Under the pieces are notes generated by a model, which searched no databases, was not told where the DNA came from, and saw nothing but the letters and a program-made list of their open reading frames with translations. A program made the position numbers and the translations under genes. From Rhodopseudomonas palustris (GTDB taxonomy: Bacteria > Pseudomonadota > Alphaproteobacteria > Rhizobiales > Xanthobacteraceae), in NCBI RefSeq assembly GCF_034479375.1, contig NZ_CP140155.1, positions 434,001-498,000 on the forward strand: a DNA stretch of 64,000 nt, given 5' to 3'. Below are positions 1 through 9,335 of this stretch, one piece after another (the stretch's first letter is position 1; each line of letters begins with the position of its first letter).

Positions 1-1
1 C

Positions 2-646
2 GCTCGCAACCGGCTGCGGATCCTCGGCCTCACTGAGAGCGCGATCACGGCGTTTCAGGACAAGGGCAAGATCAATCCGGAGACCACGATCTACGCGCCG
101 ATCGCCGGCACCGTGGTGCAACGCAAGATCGGACCCGGACAATACGTCAACGCCGGCGCCAGCGACCCGGTGTTCGTGATCGGCGACCTGTCGACGGTGT
201 GGCTCACCGCTTTCGTCCGCGAATCCGAGGCCGCAGACGTCGAGGTCGGTCAGGACGTCAGCTTCCAGGTGCTGGCTTTGCCGGGCCGCACCCTTACCGG
301 GCGTGTCAACTACGTCGCCGCCGCGATCGACCCCGCCACCCGCCGGCTGATGGTCCGCGCCACCATCGACAACCCGGACGGCGCGCTGAAGCCGGAAATG
401 TTCGCCAACGTCACGATCTATTCGGCCTCCGACCATCCCGCGGTCGGCGTGCCGCGCACCGCGCTGATCTACGAAGGCGATCAGGTCAGGGTCTGGGTCG
501 CGCGCGACGACCGCTCGATCGAACTGCGCACCATCAAGCCGGGACTCACCGCGGGCAATCTGGTCGAAGTGATCGGCAATCTGCAGCCGGGCGATAAGAT
601 CGTGACCAAGGGCGCCTTGTTCATCGACCGCGCTGCGACCGGTTGA
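2..646 (+). CDS. RND efflux periplasmic adaptor (membrane fusion protein), 5' end missing
   Basis: The reading frame is already open at the window edge, so only the C-terminal 214 residues are visible. They contain the second half of a barrel-sandwich (lipoyl-like) domain (YAPIAGTVVQRK, then GQYVNAG), a beta-barrel segment, and the LKPEMFANV motif common in HlyD/CusB-type adaptors, ending in a membrane-proximal domain (VPRTALIYEGDQVRVWV). Such proteins bridge an inner-membrane RND pump and an outer-membrane channel in the periplasm. The CzcA-like permease gene begins about 216 bases downstream on the same strand, so the two probably form one heavy-metal or organic-compound efflux pump. The family is clear; the substrate is inferred only from the neighbour. 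Confidence 0.9.
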   Translation, partial: ARNRLRILGLTESAITAFQDKGKINPETTIYAPIAGTVVQRKIGPGQYVNAGASDPVFVIGDLSTVWLTAFVRESEAADVEVGQDVSFQVLALPGRTLTGRVNYVAAAIDPATRRLMVRATIDNPDGALKPEMFANVTIYSASDHPAVGVPRTALIYEGDQVRVWVARDDRSIELRTIKPGLTAGNLVEVIGNLQPGDKIVTKGALFIDRAATG

Positions 647-862
647 GGTTTGCGGGCGCTGCCCGCGAAGATACGACGACTGCTTCTCTTCGTTTCCCTT
701 CCCTTCCTGGACCGATCCTTCGTCTTCTCAGCCGAGAAGAATGCAATTTCTTGGTCGCCTGTCGCAGAGTTCATTTGAACGGCGCGTGGCGATGGGGGAG
801 AGGAAGGTCGCACCACCCGCCGCGCTTCGCGCCCGCCTGCCTGCCTGAAAGGTCCGATCCGG

Positions 863-3800
863 ATGGGTCGCCTCGTTGCCCTCGCCGTCAACCGCCGTTT
901 TCTGATGGTCGCGATGTTCCTGCTGGTGATCGCCGGCGGGACGGTAGCCTTCAAGCAGCTGAACATCGAGGCCTATCCCGATCCGACCCCGCCGATGGTC
1001 GACATCGTCACGCAGAGCGCCGGGCTGTCGGCCGAGGAGGTCGAGCGCTACATCACCATTCCGATCGAGGCCCAGGTCGCCGGCATCAAGAACCTCAAGA
1101 CGATCCGCACCATCTCGCTGTACGGCCTGTCCGACGTCAAACTGCAATTCTCGTTCGACTACACCTATGACGAGGCGCTGCAGCAGGTGCTGAACCGGCT
1201 GTCGCAACTGGCGCCGCTGCCTGGCAACGCGCAGCCGGGAATCTCGCCGCTCAGCCCGATCGGCGAGATTTTCCGCTACCGGCTGGTCGGCCCGCCCGGT
1301 TACAGCGTGCTCGATCTCAAGACGCTGCAAGACTGGGTGCTGCAGCGCCGCTTCCGTGCGGTGCCCGGGGTGATCGACGTCACCGGCTGGGGCGGCAAGA
1401 CCAAGACCTATGAGGTCCAGGTCGATTTCAACAAGCTGGTCGCCAACGGCCTGACGCTGCCGCAGGTGCTGCAGGCGGTGTCCAATTCCAACATCAATGT
1501 CGGCGGCAACACCGTCGATATCGGCGCGCAGTCCGCGGTGGTGCGCGGCGTCGGGCTGATCCGCTCGATCGACGATCTCGGCAGCACCATGGTGGCGTCG
1601 AGCGGCGGCAATCCGGTGCTGATCCGGGACATCGCCAAGGTCAGCGTCGGCGAGAAGCCGCGGCTCGGCATCGCCGGCATGAACCAGGACGACGACATCG
1701 TCCAGGGCATCGTGCTGATGCGGCGTGGCGAAAAGAGTTCGCCGACGATCGCGCGTGTCGAGCAGACGGTGAAGGCGATCAACGCCTCCGGCGTGCTGCC
1801 GCCGGGCGTGCGAATCGAACGGATCTACGACCGCAAGGACCTGATCGACACAACGACCCACACGGTGCTGCACAACATGGTGGTCGGCATCCTGCTGATC
1901 GTGTTCCTGCAATGGGTGTTTCTCGGCGACCTGCGCAGCGCGCTGATCGTCGGCGCGACGATTCCGTTCGCGCTGTTCTTCGCGGTGATCATCCTGGTGC
2001 TGCGCGGCGAGTCGGCCAATCTGCTGTCGGTCGGCGCGATCGATTTCGGCCTGATCGTCGACGCGACGGTGATCATGGTCGAGGCGATCTTCCGCCGACT
2101 GTCGCATACGACCGAATTGTCGACGGAGGAACTCAGCCAGATCTCGGCCGAGACCGTCATGGGGATGAAGAGCCACGCCATCCTGTCGGCCGCCGCTGAC
2201 GTGTCGCGTTCGATCTTCTTCGCCGCCGCCATCATCATTGCGGCGTTCCTGCCGCTGTTCACGCTGTCCGGCGTCGAGGGCAACATCTTCAGCCCGATGG
2301 CGAAGACCTATGCCTACGCGCTGGCCGGCGGCCTGCTCGCCACCTTCACCGTGACGCCGGCGCTGTCTGCGATCATCCTGCCGGCGCATGTGAAGGAGAC
2401 CGAGACGTTGCTGATGCGCTGGCTGCATCGCGTCTACACGCCTCTGCTCGCCTGGGCGGTGGCGAACCGGCGGCTGGTGATGGCCGGCGCGGTCGGGCTG
2501 GTGGTGATGACGGTGATCGCGACGCGCTTTCTCGGCCTCGAATTCCTGCCCAAGCTGGAGGAGGGCAATCTGTGGGTGCGGGCGACGCTGCCGCCGACGA
2601 TCTCGCTCGCCGAGGGCAACGGCTACGTCAACCAGATGCGCAAGCTGATCGCGACCTTTCCTGAAGTCGAGTCGGTGGTGTCGCAGCATGGCAGGCCCGA
2701 TGACGGTACCGACGCCGCCGGCCTGTTCAACGCCGAGTTCTTCGCGCCGCTGAAGCCGGTGTCGCAATGGCCGGGGTCGAAGGACAAGGACGATCTCACC
2801 GCGCGGATGCTGAAGCAGCTCCAGGACAGATTCCCCGGCGTCGAGTTCAACTTCTCGCAATATCTGCAGGACAACGTCTCGGAAGCGGTGTCCGGCGTGA
2901 AGGGCGAAAACTCGATCAAGCTGTACGGCAACGATCTTCAGGCGCTGACCGACACCGCCAACAAGATCAAGGCGGTGCTGTCGACGGTGCAAGGCGTGAC
3001 CGATCTGGCGGTGTTCACCTCGCTCGGCCAGCCGACCATCCAGATCGACGTCGACCGCGCCCGCGCCGCGCGCTACGGGCTGACGCCCGGCGACATCAAC
3101 GCCACCATCCGGGTCGCGATCGGCGGCGACAGTGCTGGCGATCTCTACGAACCCGGCAGCGACCGGCATTTTCCGATCATCGTTCGTCTCGCGCCGGAAT
3201 ATCGCAAGAGCGCCGAGGCGATCCACAATCTGCGGATCGGCGTGCAGGGGCCGAACGGTATCACGCAGATTCCGCTCAGCGAAGTCGCCTCGATCCAGCT
3301 CGTCTCGGGCGCTGCCTACATCTATCGCGAGAACCAGGAGCGCTATCTGCCGATCAAGTTCTCGGTGCGCGAGCGCGATCTCGGCAGCGCCATCAAGGAG
3401 GCGCAGGACAAGGTCGCGGCGCAGGTCCAGTTGCCCCCGGGGGCGCGTGCCGAATGGGTCGGCGAGTTCGGCAATCTGCAGGATGCGATCAAGCGGCTGT
3501 CGATCGTGGTGCCGATCAGTCTGGTTTTGATCGGCGTGCTGCTGTTCTTCAATTTCGGATCGTTCACCGACACGCTGCTGGCGATGAGCGTGATTCCGAT
3601 GGCGATCTTCGGCGGCGTGCTCGGCCTGCTGGTGACCGGGATCCCGTTCAGCGTGTCGGCCGCGATCGGCTTCATTGCGTTGTTCGGCATCGCCGTGATG
3701 GACGGCATCATCATTCTGTCCCAGTACAACCAACTGATTGATCAGGGCCTCGACCGGGTCCGTGCGATCCTCCGAACCGGTGAATTGCAGATGCGGCCGG

Positions 3801-3985
3801 TGTTGATGACTTGTGTCGTGGCGGGTGTCGGGTTGTTGCCGGCCGCGGTGTCGAGCGGCATCGGCTCGCAGGTCCAGAAGCCGCTGGCGGTCGTGGTCGT
3901 CACCGGGATGGTGCTCGCCCCCGTCGTGATTCTCGTCACATTGCCGGTGCTGATCTCCTATTTCTCGCGTCGCCGGCTCGGATGA
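863..3985 (+). CDS. RND efflux permease, CzcA/CusA (heavy-metal efflux) type
   Basis: A full-length 1040-residue inner-membrane proton/substrate antiporter. One N-terminal membrane helix (about 12-32) is followed by a large periplasmic domain, a helix cluster (about 335-540), a second periplasmic domain and a final helix cluster (about 865-1030). The helix-4 acidic signature of heavy-metal RND pumps is present: D394, D400 and E407 within DFGLIVDATVIMVEA, matching the CzcA pattern DFGxxxDGxVxxVE. The start is the ATG followed by a short basic stretch and the first helix. It follows the adaptor gene, and a TolC-type channel gene lies about 600 bases away on the opposite strand and could complete the tripartite pump. 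The metal specificity cannot be read from the sequence. Confidence 0.93.
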   Translation: MGRLVALAVNRRFLMVAMFLLVIAGGTVAFKQLNIEAYPDPTPPMVDIVTQSAGLSAEEVERYITIPIEAQVAGIKNLKTIRTISLYGLSDVKLQFSFDYTYDEALQQVLNRLSQLAPLPGNAQPGISPLSPIGEIFRYRLVGPPGYSVLDLKTLQDWVLQRRFRAVPGVIDVTGWGGKTKTYEVQVDFNKLVANGLTLPQVLQAVSNSNINVGGNTVDIGAQSAVVRGVGLIRSIDDLGSTMVASSGGNPVLIRDIAKVSVGEKPRLGIAGMNQDDDIVQGIVLMRRGEKSSPTIARVEQTVKAINASGVLPPGVRIERIYDRKDLIDTTTHTVLHNMVVGILLIVFLQWVFLGDLRSALIVGATIPFALFFAVIILVLRGESANLLSVGAIDFGLIVDATVIMVEAIFRRLSHTTELSTEELSQISAETVMGMKSHAILSAAADVSRSIFFAAAIIIAAFLPLFTLSGVEGNIFSPMAKTYAYALAGGLLATFTVTPALSAIILPAHVKETETLLMRWLHRVYTPLLAWAVANRRLVMAGAVGLVVMTVIATRFLGLEFLPKLEEGNLWVRATLPPTISLAEGNGYVNQMRKLIATFPEVESVVSQHGRPDDGTDAAGLFNAEFFAPLKPVSQWPGSKDKDDLTARMLKQLQDRFPGVEFNFSQYLQDNVSEAVSGVKGENSIKLYGNDLQALTDTANKIKAVLSTVQGVTDLAVFTSLGQPTIQIDVDRARAARYGLTPGDINATIRVAIGGDSAGDLYEPGSDRHFPIIVRLAPEYRKSAEAIHNLRIGVQGPNGITQIPLSEVASIQLVSGAAYIYRENQERYLPIKFSVRERDLGSAIKEAQDKVAAQVQLPPGARAEWVGEFGNLQDAIKRLSIVVPISLVLIGVLLFFNFGSFTDTLLAMSVIPMAIFGGVLGLLVTGIPFSVSAAIGFIALFGIAVMDGIIILSQYNQLIDQGLDRVRAILRTGELQMRPVLMTCVVAGVGLLPAAVSSGIGSQVQKPLAVVVVTGMVLAPVVILVTLPVLISYFSRRRLG

Positions 3986-4116
3986 TTACTTAGCCGGCCT
4001 CGTAGTTGCGCGAGCGGCCGCGGTTCCCTGTTTTCGGAACAGCAGCAAAATCAGAGGGAACTGCTTTGTTGCATTGCGATGACGCGCCTGTCGCGTCATT
4101 TGAACGCATCCGCCGA

Positions 4117-4130
4117 TTGACTTGCGTCAA
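4117..4130 (+). promoter_or_regulatory. FNR/FixK-like binding site
   Basis: The 14-mer reads TTGA-N6-TCAA, the two half-sites of the FNR/FixK consensus. Its centre lies 41.5 bases upstream of the A of the ATG at 4165, the classical class II activator distance if transcription starts at that ATG. No convincing ribosome-binding site precedes that ATG. Binding and a leaderless transcript are inferences. Confidence 0.45.
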
Positions 4131-4164
4131 GCCGGTCGCGTGAAGGTCGTGGCACGATGCAACC

Positions 4165-4482
4165 ATGGCTCGATTATTGGTATACCGATGTCCGCAAAAC
4201 GGTCTGATGACTCAGACCTGGCTCGCCGATGAAGTGGCGGGCAGAGAGCGGCTGACCTACGAGCCGGTCTTTTGTCTCGCCTGCTCGCAGCAGCATTTCA
4301 TCTGCGTCGAGACCGGCCGGGCGCTCGGCGACCGTGTCGAGGCGGTGACCGCGACCCACAGCCCGACGTTCCCGCCAGATCAGATCAACGCACGTGCCGT
4401 CGGCAGCCAGCGTGAAACCCTCGATGGTTTCAGCCCGCGGCCCGTCGTCGCGCAGGCAGCCAACCACGCCAAGGCGCACTGA
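4165..4482 (+). CDS. Small Cys-containing hypothetical protein
   Basis: A 105-residue protein whose first half resembles small zinc-ribbon-like hypothetical proteins common in rhizobia: YRCPQNG near the N terminus, then a FCLACSQQHF segment and ETGRALG. Cysteines 9, 37, 40 and 47 could bind a metal, though the first knuckle has only one Cys, so a classical four-Cys ribbon is not certain. The last 45 residues are low in recognisable features. No Shine-Dalgarno sequence is seen; a FixK/FNR-like box sits 35 bases upstream, suggesting oxygen-responsive expression. Function unknown; the first 55 residues are the most convincing part. Confidence 0.6.
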   Translation: MARLLVYRCPQNGLMTQTWLADEVAGRERLTYEPVFCLACSQQHFICVETGRALGDRVEAVTATHSPTFPPDQINARAVGSQRETLDGFSPRPVVAQAANHAKAH

Positions 4483-4579
4483 GAAAGTGCATTGAGCGAT
4501 ATCTGAACGAGGTGGCAGCGAACAGCGGGGAGTGCTGCCATTCGGCGACTCCGACCATTTGCAACGATCAAATACGAGA

Positions 4580-5998
4580 TTACTGACCGGACGGCGTGCG
4601 CAGGCCGTGCCAGGCGTCGCGCACCTGATGATAGTGAACGTCCGGCAGATAGTCCGGTGTGTTGAGCTTCAGCGTCTTGACGTCGAGCCGGCCGATGGCG
4701 CTGAGCAGCGTGTAGGACGCGATCACCCGATCGCGTTGCGCGCCGATCAGGCGCGCGCGGGCGAGCGTGAGATCTTGCTGCGAATTCAGCACGTCCACCG
4801 TAGTGCGCTGGCCGCCTTGCGCTTCGCGGCCGACGCCTTTCAGCGCGATCTCGGCGGCCCGCACTTCGGCTTCCGACGCGCTGACCGCGATCTTGGCGCC
4901 CTCGTTGCTGACCCAGGCGCCGATCGCCGCAGTGCGCGACTGATTGCGGATCTGATCGAGCACCAGCCGGCTCTGCGCGGCGATTTCCTTGGACTGCCGG
5001 GTCTCCGCGGCGGCGAGCCCGCCGTCGTAGATCGGCGCGGAGATCTGGCCGAGGATCGAGGCCTGGTCGGTGCCTTTGGTGCCGAGGGTCGAATCGGTGT
5101 CGCGGCTGCGACTGGCGTTGCCCTGCAGCGTCACGCTCGGCAGCAGGCCGCCTTCGGCCACCTTGATCGTCGTGGTGGCGACGTCGACGTCGTAGCTCGC
5201 GGCGAGCACCGCCGGGTTGCCTTGCAGCGCCAGCGAAATCGCATCCTCGCGGCTGCGTGGCAGCAGCCGGTCGACCGGCGCGGCGGGGCTCAGTCGCGAC
5301 GGCGGATTGCCGATCACCTGCGCGTAGGTCGCTTCGCTGACGGCAAGGTTGACTTCGGCGGCGTTGAGGTCGGCGCGGCCTCGGCTGAGCCGCGCTTCCG
5401 CCTGCGCGGTATCCGTCGGCGTCACGTCGCCGGCGTTCAAGCGTTTGTTGGTGATGTCCAGCGTCTGGCTGAGAAAGTCGACGTTGGTCCTCTGGGCTGC
5501 GACCAGCGCCTGATTGGCGAGCACGTTGGTGTAGGCGGTGACGGCGTCGAGCAGCACGCCCTGTCCGACATTGCGCAACGCTTCGCGGCCGGACTTCACC
5601 TGAAACTCGGCGACGCGCACACTGTTGGCGGTCCTGAAACCGTTGAACAGGTTCTGCGTGACGGTGACGCCGATCGTCCAAGGCTTCAGCGTTGCGGTCT
5701 GGATGGTGTTGTCGGGCAGCAGGTTCCGGACCGCCTGCATGCCGACGCCGAGACTGGCGATGATCTGCGGACGATAACCGGCCAGCGCCGCCGGCACATT
5801 CTCGTCGGTCGCGCGTTGCCGGGCGCGTTCGGCGTTCAACTGCGGATTAGTCTGATAGGCTTTCGCGAGCGCTTCGGGCAGTCCCTCGGCGGATGCCGGA
5901 AAGGTCAGCGCGATACTGATCGCAGCCGCGCAAGCGCCCGCGAGAGAACGACGTGCAGTCTTTGCGACGCTGCTAATCAATCCTGTCCACCAAACCAT
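4580..5998 (-). CDS. tolC: TolC-family outer-membrane efflux channel
   Basis: A 472-residue protein with a signal peptide (about residues 12-37, ending near PASAEG) followed by the two repeats of the TolC fold. Typical stretches are LPEALAKAYQTNPQLNAERA, the VTVTQNLFNGFRT segment, the repeat version APIYDGGLAAAETRQSKE, and VDVLNSQQDLTLARARLIGAQRDRV near the end. Length fits alphaproteobacterial TolC/BepC proteins. It would form the trimeric outer-membrane exit duct for RND pumps or type I secretion. It stands alone on the minus strand, tail to tail with the small Cys protein; partnership with the RND genes 0.6 kb away is plausible but not shown. Confidence 0.93.
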   Translation of the reverse strand: MVWWTGLISSVAKTARRSLAGACAAAISIALTFPASAEGLPEALAKAYQTNPQLNAERARQRATDENVPAALAGYRPQIIASLGVGMQAVRNLLPDNTIQTATLKPWTIGVTVTQNLFNGFRTANSVRVAEFQVKSGREALRNVGQGVLLDAVTAYTNVLANQALVAAQRTNVDFLSQTLDITNKRLNAGDVTPTDTAQAEARLSRGRADLNAAEVNLAVSEATYAQVIGNPPSRLSPAAPVDRLLPRSREDAISLALQGNPAVLAASYDVDVATTTIKVAEGGLLPSVTLQGNASRSRDTDSTLGTKGTDQASILGQISAPIYDGGLAAAETRQSKEIAAQSRLVLDQIRNQSRTAAIGAWVSNEGAKIAVSASEAEVRAAEIALKGVGREAQGGQRTTVDVLNSQQDLTLARARLIGAQRDRVIASYTLLSAIGRLDVKTLKLNTPDYLPDVHYHQVRDAWHGLRTPSGQ

Positions 5999-6198
5999 CT
6001 GTCCCGCAGCAACTCTGCGACATCCGCCCCCGCCGACGCCACTGCATGTTTAGAACGCGCTGCAGCGTGACGCAAATCATCGGGGCGCACGGACGGCGGT
6101 TGCCGCCGCCACTGTGGTCATGGGGCAACGCTGCGGCGATCGGGCGCGCGGCATGATGCGGCGTCCAGCCGCTCCGGCGCGCGCCCGTCAGCTCGCTG

Positions 6199-6978
6199 TC
6201 AGCGATTCCTGTTGTTCGGTTTGCGCTTTTCGATGAAGGCGGCCATTCCCTCGGAACGGTCCTCCAGCGCGAAACTCGAGCGGAACAGATCGCGCTCGAC
6301 GGCGAGTCCTTCGGCCAGTGTGGTTTCCAGCGCACGATTCACTGCGCTTTTCGCCATCGCGGCGGCAGGGCGGGACATCGACGCGATTTTCTCGGCGGCC
6401 GCGAGAGCTTCTTCCATCAGCTTGTCGGCAGGCACGAGGCGGCTGACGAGGCCGGCGCGTTCCGCTTCCTGCGCGTCCATCATCCGTCCGGTAAGGCACA
6501 GATCCATTGCCTTCGATTTGCCGATGGCGCGTGTGAGACGCTGCGTACCGCCAATGCCCGGAATCGTGCCCAGGGTGATCTCCGGCTGGCCGAACTTCGC
6601 ATTATCGGCGGCGATGATGATATCGCACATCATCGCCAACTCGCACCCGCCGCCGAGCGCGTATCCGGCGACCGCCGCAATGGTCGGCTTGCGGCAGCGC
6701 GCGAGGCGGTCGCCGCCGATCGAGGTGAAGTCCTCGTTGAACATGTCGATGAAGCCCTTCGGCTGCATCTCCTTGATGTCGGCGCCGGCGGCGAACGCCT
6801 TCTCGCTGCCGGTGACCAGGATGCACCCGATCGCGTCATCGGCTTCGAGGTCCTCGACCGCCGCACCGATCTCGCCGAACACGCCGAACGACAGCGCGTT
6901 CAAAAGCTTGGGACGGTTGAGCTTGATGATGCCGACGGCATTCTGGCGTTCGACGATGATGAATTCAAAAGTGCTCAT
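6199..6978 (-). CDS. Enoyl-CoA hydratase
   Basis: A 259-residue crotonase-fold enzyme, the normal family length. The oxyanion-hole segment [11 protein letters not shown] (about 61-71) and [15 protein letters not shown] (105-119) are intact, and the two glutamates of true enoyl-CoA hydratases are present as E113 (GGCELAMM) and E133 (GQPEITLG). It should hydrate trans-2-enoyl-CoA to 3-hydroxyacyl-CoA in fatty-acid beta-oxidation or related CoA-ester degradation in the cytoplasm. It is monocistronic here; no other beta-oxidation genes are adjacent. Both catalytic glutamates argue for hydratase over isomerase or other crotonase activities. Confidence 0.93.
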   Translation of the reverse strand: MSTFEFIIVERQNAVGIIKLNRPKLLNALSFGVFGEIGAAVEDLEADDAIGCILVTGSEKAFAAGADIKEMQPKGFIDMFNEDFTSIGGDRLARCRKPTIAAVAGYALGGGCELAMMCDIIIAADNAKFGQPEITLGTIPGIGGTQRLTRAIGKSKAMDLCLTGRMMDAQEAERAGLVSRLVPADKLMEEALAAAEKIASMSRPAAAMAKSAVNRALETTLAEGLAVERDLFRSSFALEDRSEGMAAFIEKRKPNNRNR

Positions 6979-7062
6979 GATGCATTCCCGCTCGAGGGCC
7001 GGTCGCGGCCGCGGGCAATCTGCCCGCTGGCGGGTCCGGCTTCAAGGGGAGGGGCGGATCGT

Positions 7063-7788
7063 TCAGGCCATGAACATCCGTGCGGCCGAGGCGAGCGTCA
7101 GGAGACCACCTGCAGCGATGAAAATCTTGCCGATCAGCGACGCCTTGTCCCAGGCGCCGTCGTTGCTGGTCGCCGAAGACATCTGCGCCGTGCCAACCGT
7201 CGCTGGATCCGAGCTGGTCGCTGCCGGAGTCGTGGCAGTCGAAGCCGGAATCGTCGCCGCCATCACGGCCGGTGGGGCGTCCGCGGCGGCACGGTCGAGC
7301 TCGTTGACCTCGTCGGGGGGAACGACCTGAGAGTCCGTCGAGCCATCGGGCGCCGTCGTCGGCTGCGCGGCGGCGGGGCCCGGCGTCTCGCCGGCGGCGC
7401 CTGCGATGGTTGGGAACTGTGCGTTGGCATTGGCGACCGAAGGAGGCAACGCGGCCGACGGTGGTCCGTCTCCGACCAGCGCGCCGGTCTGCGCGGCGCC
7501 TGCCGGCTTCGCGTCGCTCGACGCGACGGCGCTGGCGGGGCCGTCCTTGTCCAGAGCCTTTTCGGCGATAGGCTTCGCGGCCTTGGTGGGGGCGGACTTC
7601 TTGTTAACGCGTCGGCTGGAAGGGCGGGTGGATTTCTTCGTGGCGGCCGGCGCACTTTGTTGCGTCGCACCATCTTGCGCGGCGGCCGGCGCCGCGGCGG
7701 CAGACAGGGGTTGTAGTGGTCCCCAAAGACACGCACACAAGCCGGCTGCGATGATCAATCCCAAACGCCCGATGGCCTTGCTTTTCAC
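7063..7788 (-). CDS. Exported Ala/Pro-rich hypothetical protein
   Basis: The start is a GTG preceded by GGGGAG at good spacing, which places a signal peptide (IGRLGLIIAAGLCACLWG, then a small-residue cleavage region) at the N terminus; a longer open frame upstream to 8106 lacks such support. The 241-residue product has a basic Lys/Arg/Ser-rich patch (about 50-75), a long Ala/Pro/Ser/Thr-rich low-complexity middle, and a C-terminal hydrophobic segment (LIGKIFIAAGGLLTLASAA) that may anchor it in the membrane. No catalytic motif is visible. It is divergently transcribed from the SigF-type sigma-factor gene. Function unknown. Confidence 0.7.
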   Translation of the reverse strand: MKSKAIGRLGLIIAAGLCACLWGPLQPLSAAAAPAAAQDGATQQSAPAATKKSTRPSSRRVNKKSAPTKAAKPIAEKALDKDGPASAVASSDAKPAGAAQTGALVGDGPPSAALPPSVANANAQFPTIAGAAGETPGPAAAQPTTAPDGSTDSQVVPPDEVNELDRAAADAPPAVMAATIPASTATTPAATSSDPATVGTAQMSSATSNDGAWDKASLIGKIFIAAGGLLTLASAARMFMA

Positions 7789-8015
7789 GGCAATCTCCCC
7801 AGTTGCCAGCCCCGAGCGGCACAATGACCCTGCGGCAATGGCGTCACCGGGGCCAAACCATGGGAAATCGGTGCGGACCCGCGGCAATAATTTGGCAATA
7901 TTTATGGCGGCCCGCCTCAATGGCATCATCCCTGACAACAGTGATAAGGAAGGCTCGCGATCCAGATGCGGAATCTGCCGGGTGTCCTCGCCGTCGTAAA
8001 AATGTGTCCTCGCCC

Positions 8016-8040
8016 GTAACAAACTGAGTTTGGAATCGAA
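8016..8040 (+). promoter_or_regulatory. SigF-type ECF promoter (GTAAC-N16-CGAA)
   Basis: The sequence GTAAC followed after exactly 16 bases by CGAA matches the promoter described for the Caulobacter ECF sigma factor SigF. It sits directly upstream of the sigma-factor/anti-sigma gene pair, as expected for autoregulation. The -10 element ends 19 bases before the chosen GTG start, leaving a leader of only about a dozen bases that holds the GGGAG ribosome-binding site. Confidence 0.6.
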
Positions 8041-8059
8041 TTGTCTGTTGGGAGCGCGT

Positions 8060-8605
8060 GTGCGCGGACGTGACGACGAATGGACCGACCTGATGCGGTC
8101 GGCCAATGCCGGCGATAGCGTCGCGTATCAGCGGCTGCTCAAGGCCGTCGCGCCGGTGTTGCGGGCCGGCGCGCGCCGGGGTCTGGCACGGGCAGGGCAG
8201 CCGATCGATCAATCCGAGGACATTGTGCAGGATATTCTGTTGGCCGTGCATCTGAAGCGACACACCTGGGACCCGGACGCGCCGTTCGCCCCTTGGTTGT
8301 TCGCGATTGCGCGCAACAAGCTGATCGACACCCTGCGCCGCCGCGGCCGGAGGGTCTTCGTCAATATCGACGATTTCGCCGAGACGATCCCCAGCGAAGC
8401 GGCGCCGGAGACGCTGCCGGCCGGCGAGGTGGCGCGTCATCTCGAGGCGCTGCCGCAGCGCCAGCGCGAGGTGCTGCAGTCGATCGCGGTCGACAGCGCC
8501 TCGATCAAGGACACCGCGAAGAAGTTGTCGATGAGCGAGGGCGCGGTGCGGGTCGCGCTGCACCGGGGTTTGTCGGCGCTCGCCGCCAAAATGAGATCGG
8601 TCTGA
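8060..8605 (+). CDS. sigF: ECF RNA polymerase sigma factor, SigF type
   Basis: A 181-residue sigma factor with region 2 (QSEDIVQDILLAVHLKRHTWDPDAPFAPWLFAIARNKLIDTLRRR) and region 4 (LPQRQREVLQSIAVDSASIKDTAKKLSMSEGAVRVALHRG). The start is GTG with GGGAG six bases upstream; an upstream in-frame TTG at 8030 would overlap the predicted promoter and is rejected. The next gene, two bases downstream, encodes an NrsF-type membrane anti-sigma factor, which fixes the identity as SigF-like. In Caulobacter this pair responds to chromate, cadmium and other stress. Here the neighbours suggest a metal-related regulon, which is an inference. Confidence 0.9.
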   Translation: MRGRDDEWTDLMRSANAGDSVAYQRLLKAVAPVLRAGARRGLARAGQPIDQSEDIVQDILLAVHLKRHTWDPDAPFAPWLFAIARNKLIDTLRRRGRRVFVNIDDFAETIPSEAAPETLPAGEVARHLEALPQRQREVLQSIAVDSASIKDTAKKLSMSEGAVRVALHRGLSALAAKMRSV

Positions 8606-8607
8606 CG

Positions 8608-9246
8608 ATGGATACGGATCATTTCATCAACACGCTCGCCGCCGATTCCGCCCGGCGCGAGCGGCCGGTGGGACAGGTACTCGCCGCCGCGCTGCTGGTG
8701 GCGCTGCCGGTGTCGGCCGCGATGTTGCTGTCGACGCTCGGCCTGCGCTCGGATATCGCGACCGCGTTCGGCAGTCCGTTCTTCAATCTGAAATTCGTGG
8801 TGACGCTGGCGCTGGTGCTGTCGGCGATCACGGTTGCGTTGCATCTGTCGCGGCCGGAGGCAACGGCACGACGCTGGCGTTTGTTGCTGCTGGCGCCGCT
8901 CGCGATCCTCGGTCTTGCGATCGGCGGAGAGGCGATGTTGCCGCACCGCACGTCGATGATGACGCGGCTGGTCGGCCACAATTCGATGCAGTGCCTGACC
9001 GCTATTCCCTTGGTGTCGCTGCCATTGCTGATCGCGGCGCTGATCGGCTTGCGCCGCGGTGCGCCTTCCAATCCGACGCTGGCCGGTGCGCTGGCCGGCA
9101 TGATCGCGGCGGGCCTCGCCGCGACCTTGTACGCGGCGCATTGCGTCGACGATTCGCCGCTGTTCGTGGCGACCTGGTACACGCTGGCGACAGCGATCGT
9201 CGCCGCGATCGGCGCGGTCGCGGGCAGCCGAGTGCTGCGGTACTGA
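8608..9246 (+). CDS. nrsF: NrsF/DUF1109-type membrane anti-sigma factor
   Basis: A 212-residue protein with six predicted membrane helices (roughly 22-42, 59-79, 92-107, 132-149, 156-174, 190-206), typical of DUF1109/NrsF proteins that hold SigF inactive at the inner membrane. Two conserved cysteines are present at C129 (NSMQCL) and C179 (YAAHCV); the equivalent pair is required for signal sensing in Caulobacter NrsF. The ATG lies two bases after the sigma-factor stop, so the two are co-translated. The C-terminal segments face the periplasm in the known model, consistent with metal or redox sensing. Confidence 0.88.
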   Translation: MDTDHFINTLAADSARRERPVGQVLAAALLVALPVSAAMLLSTLGLRSDIATAFGSPFFNLKFVVTLALVLSAITVALHLSRPEATARRWRLLLLAPLAILGLAIGGEAMLPHRTSMMTRLVGHNSMQCLTAIPLVSLPLLIAALIGLRRGAPSNPTLAGALAGMIAAGLAATLYAAHCVDDSPLFVATWYTLATAIVAAIGAVAGSRVLRY

Positions 9247-9335
9247 GGTAAATCAGCCACACTGCGGAAGTTTCTAGTTGCGAGCGAGTGTGACTCGCTT
9301 TTCGGGTGTGCTAGCAAACAGCCGGGGAGCGGCTG

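Noticed and set aside
728..3733. A 1001-codon open frame on the minus strand opposite the RND permease gene
   Set aside because: Its translation is His/Arg/Asp-rich with no domain, exactly antisense to a clear gene; high GC leaves such frames open.
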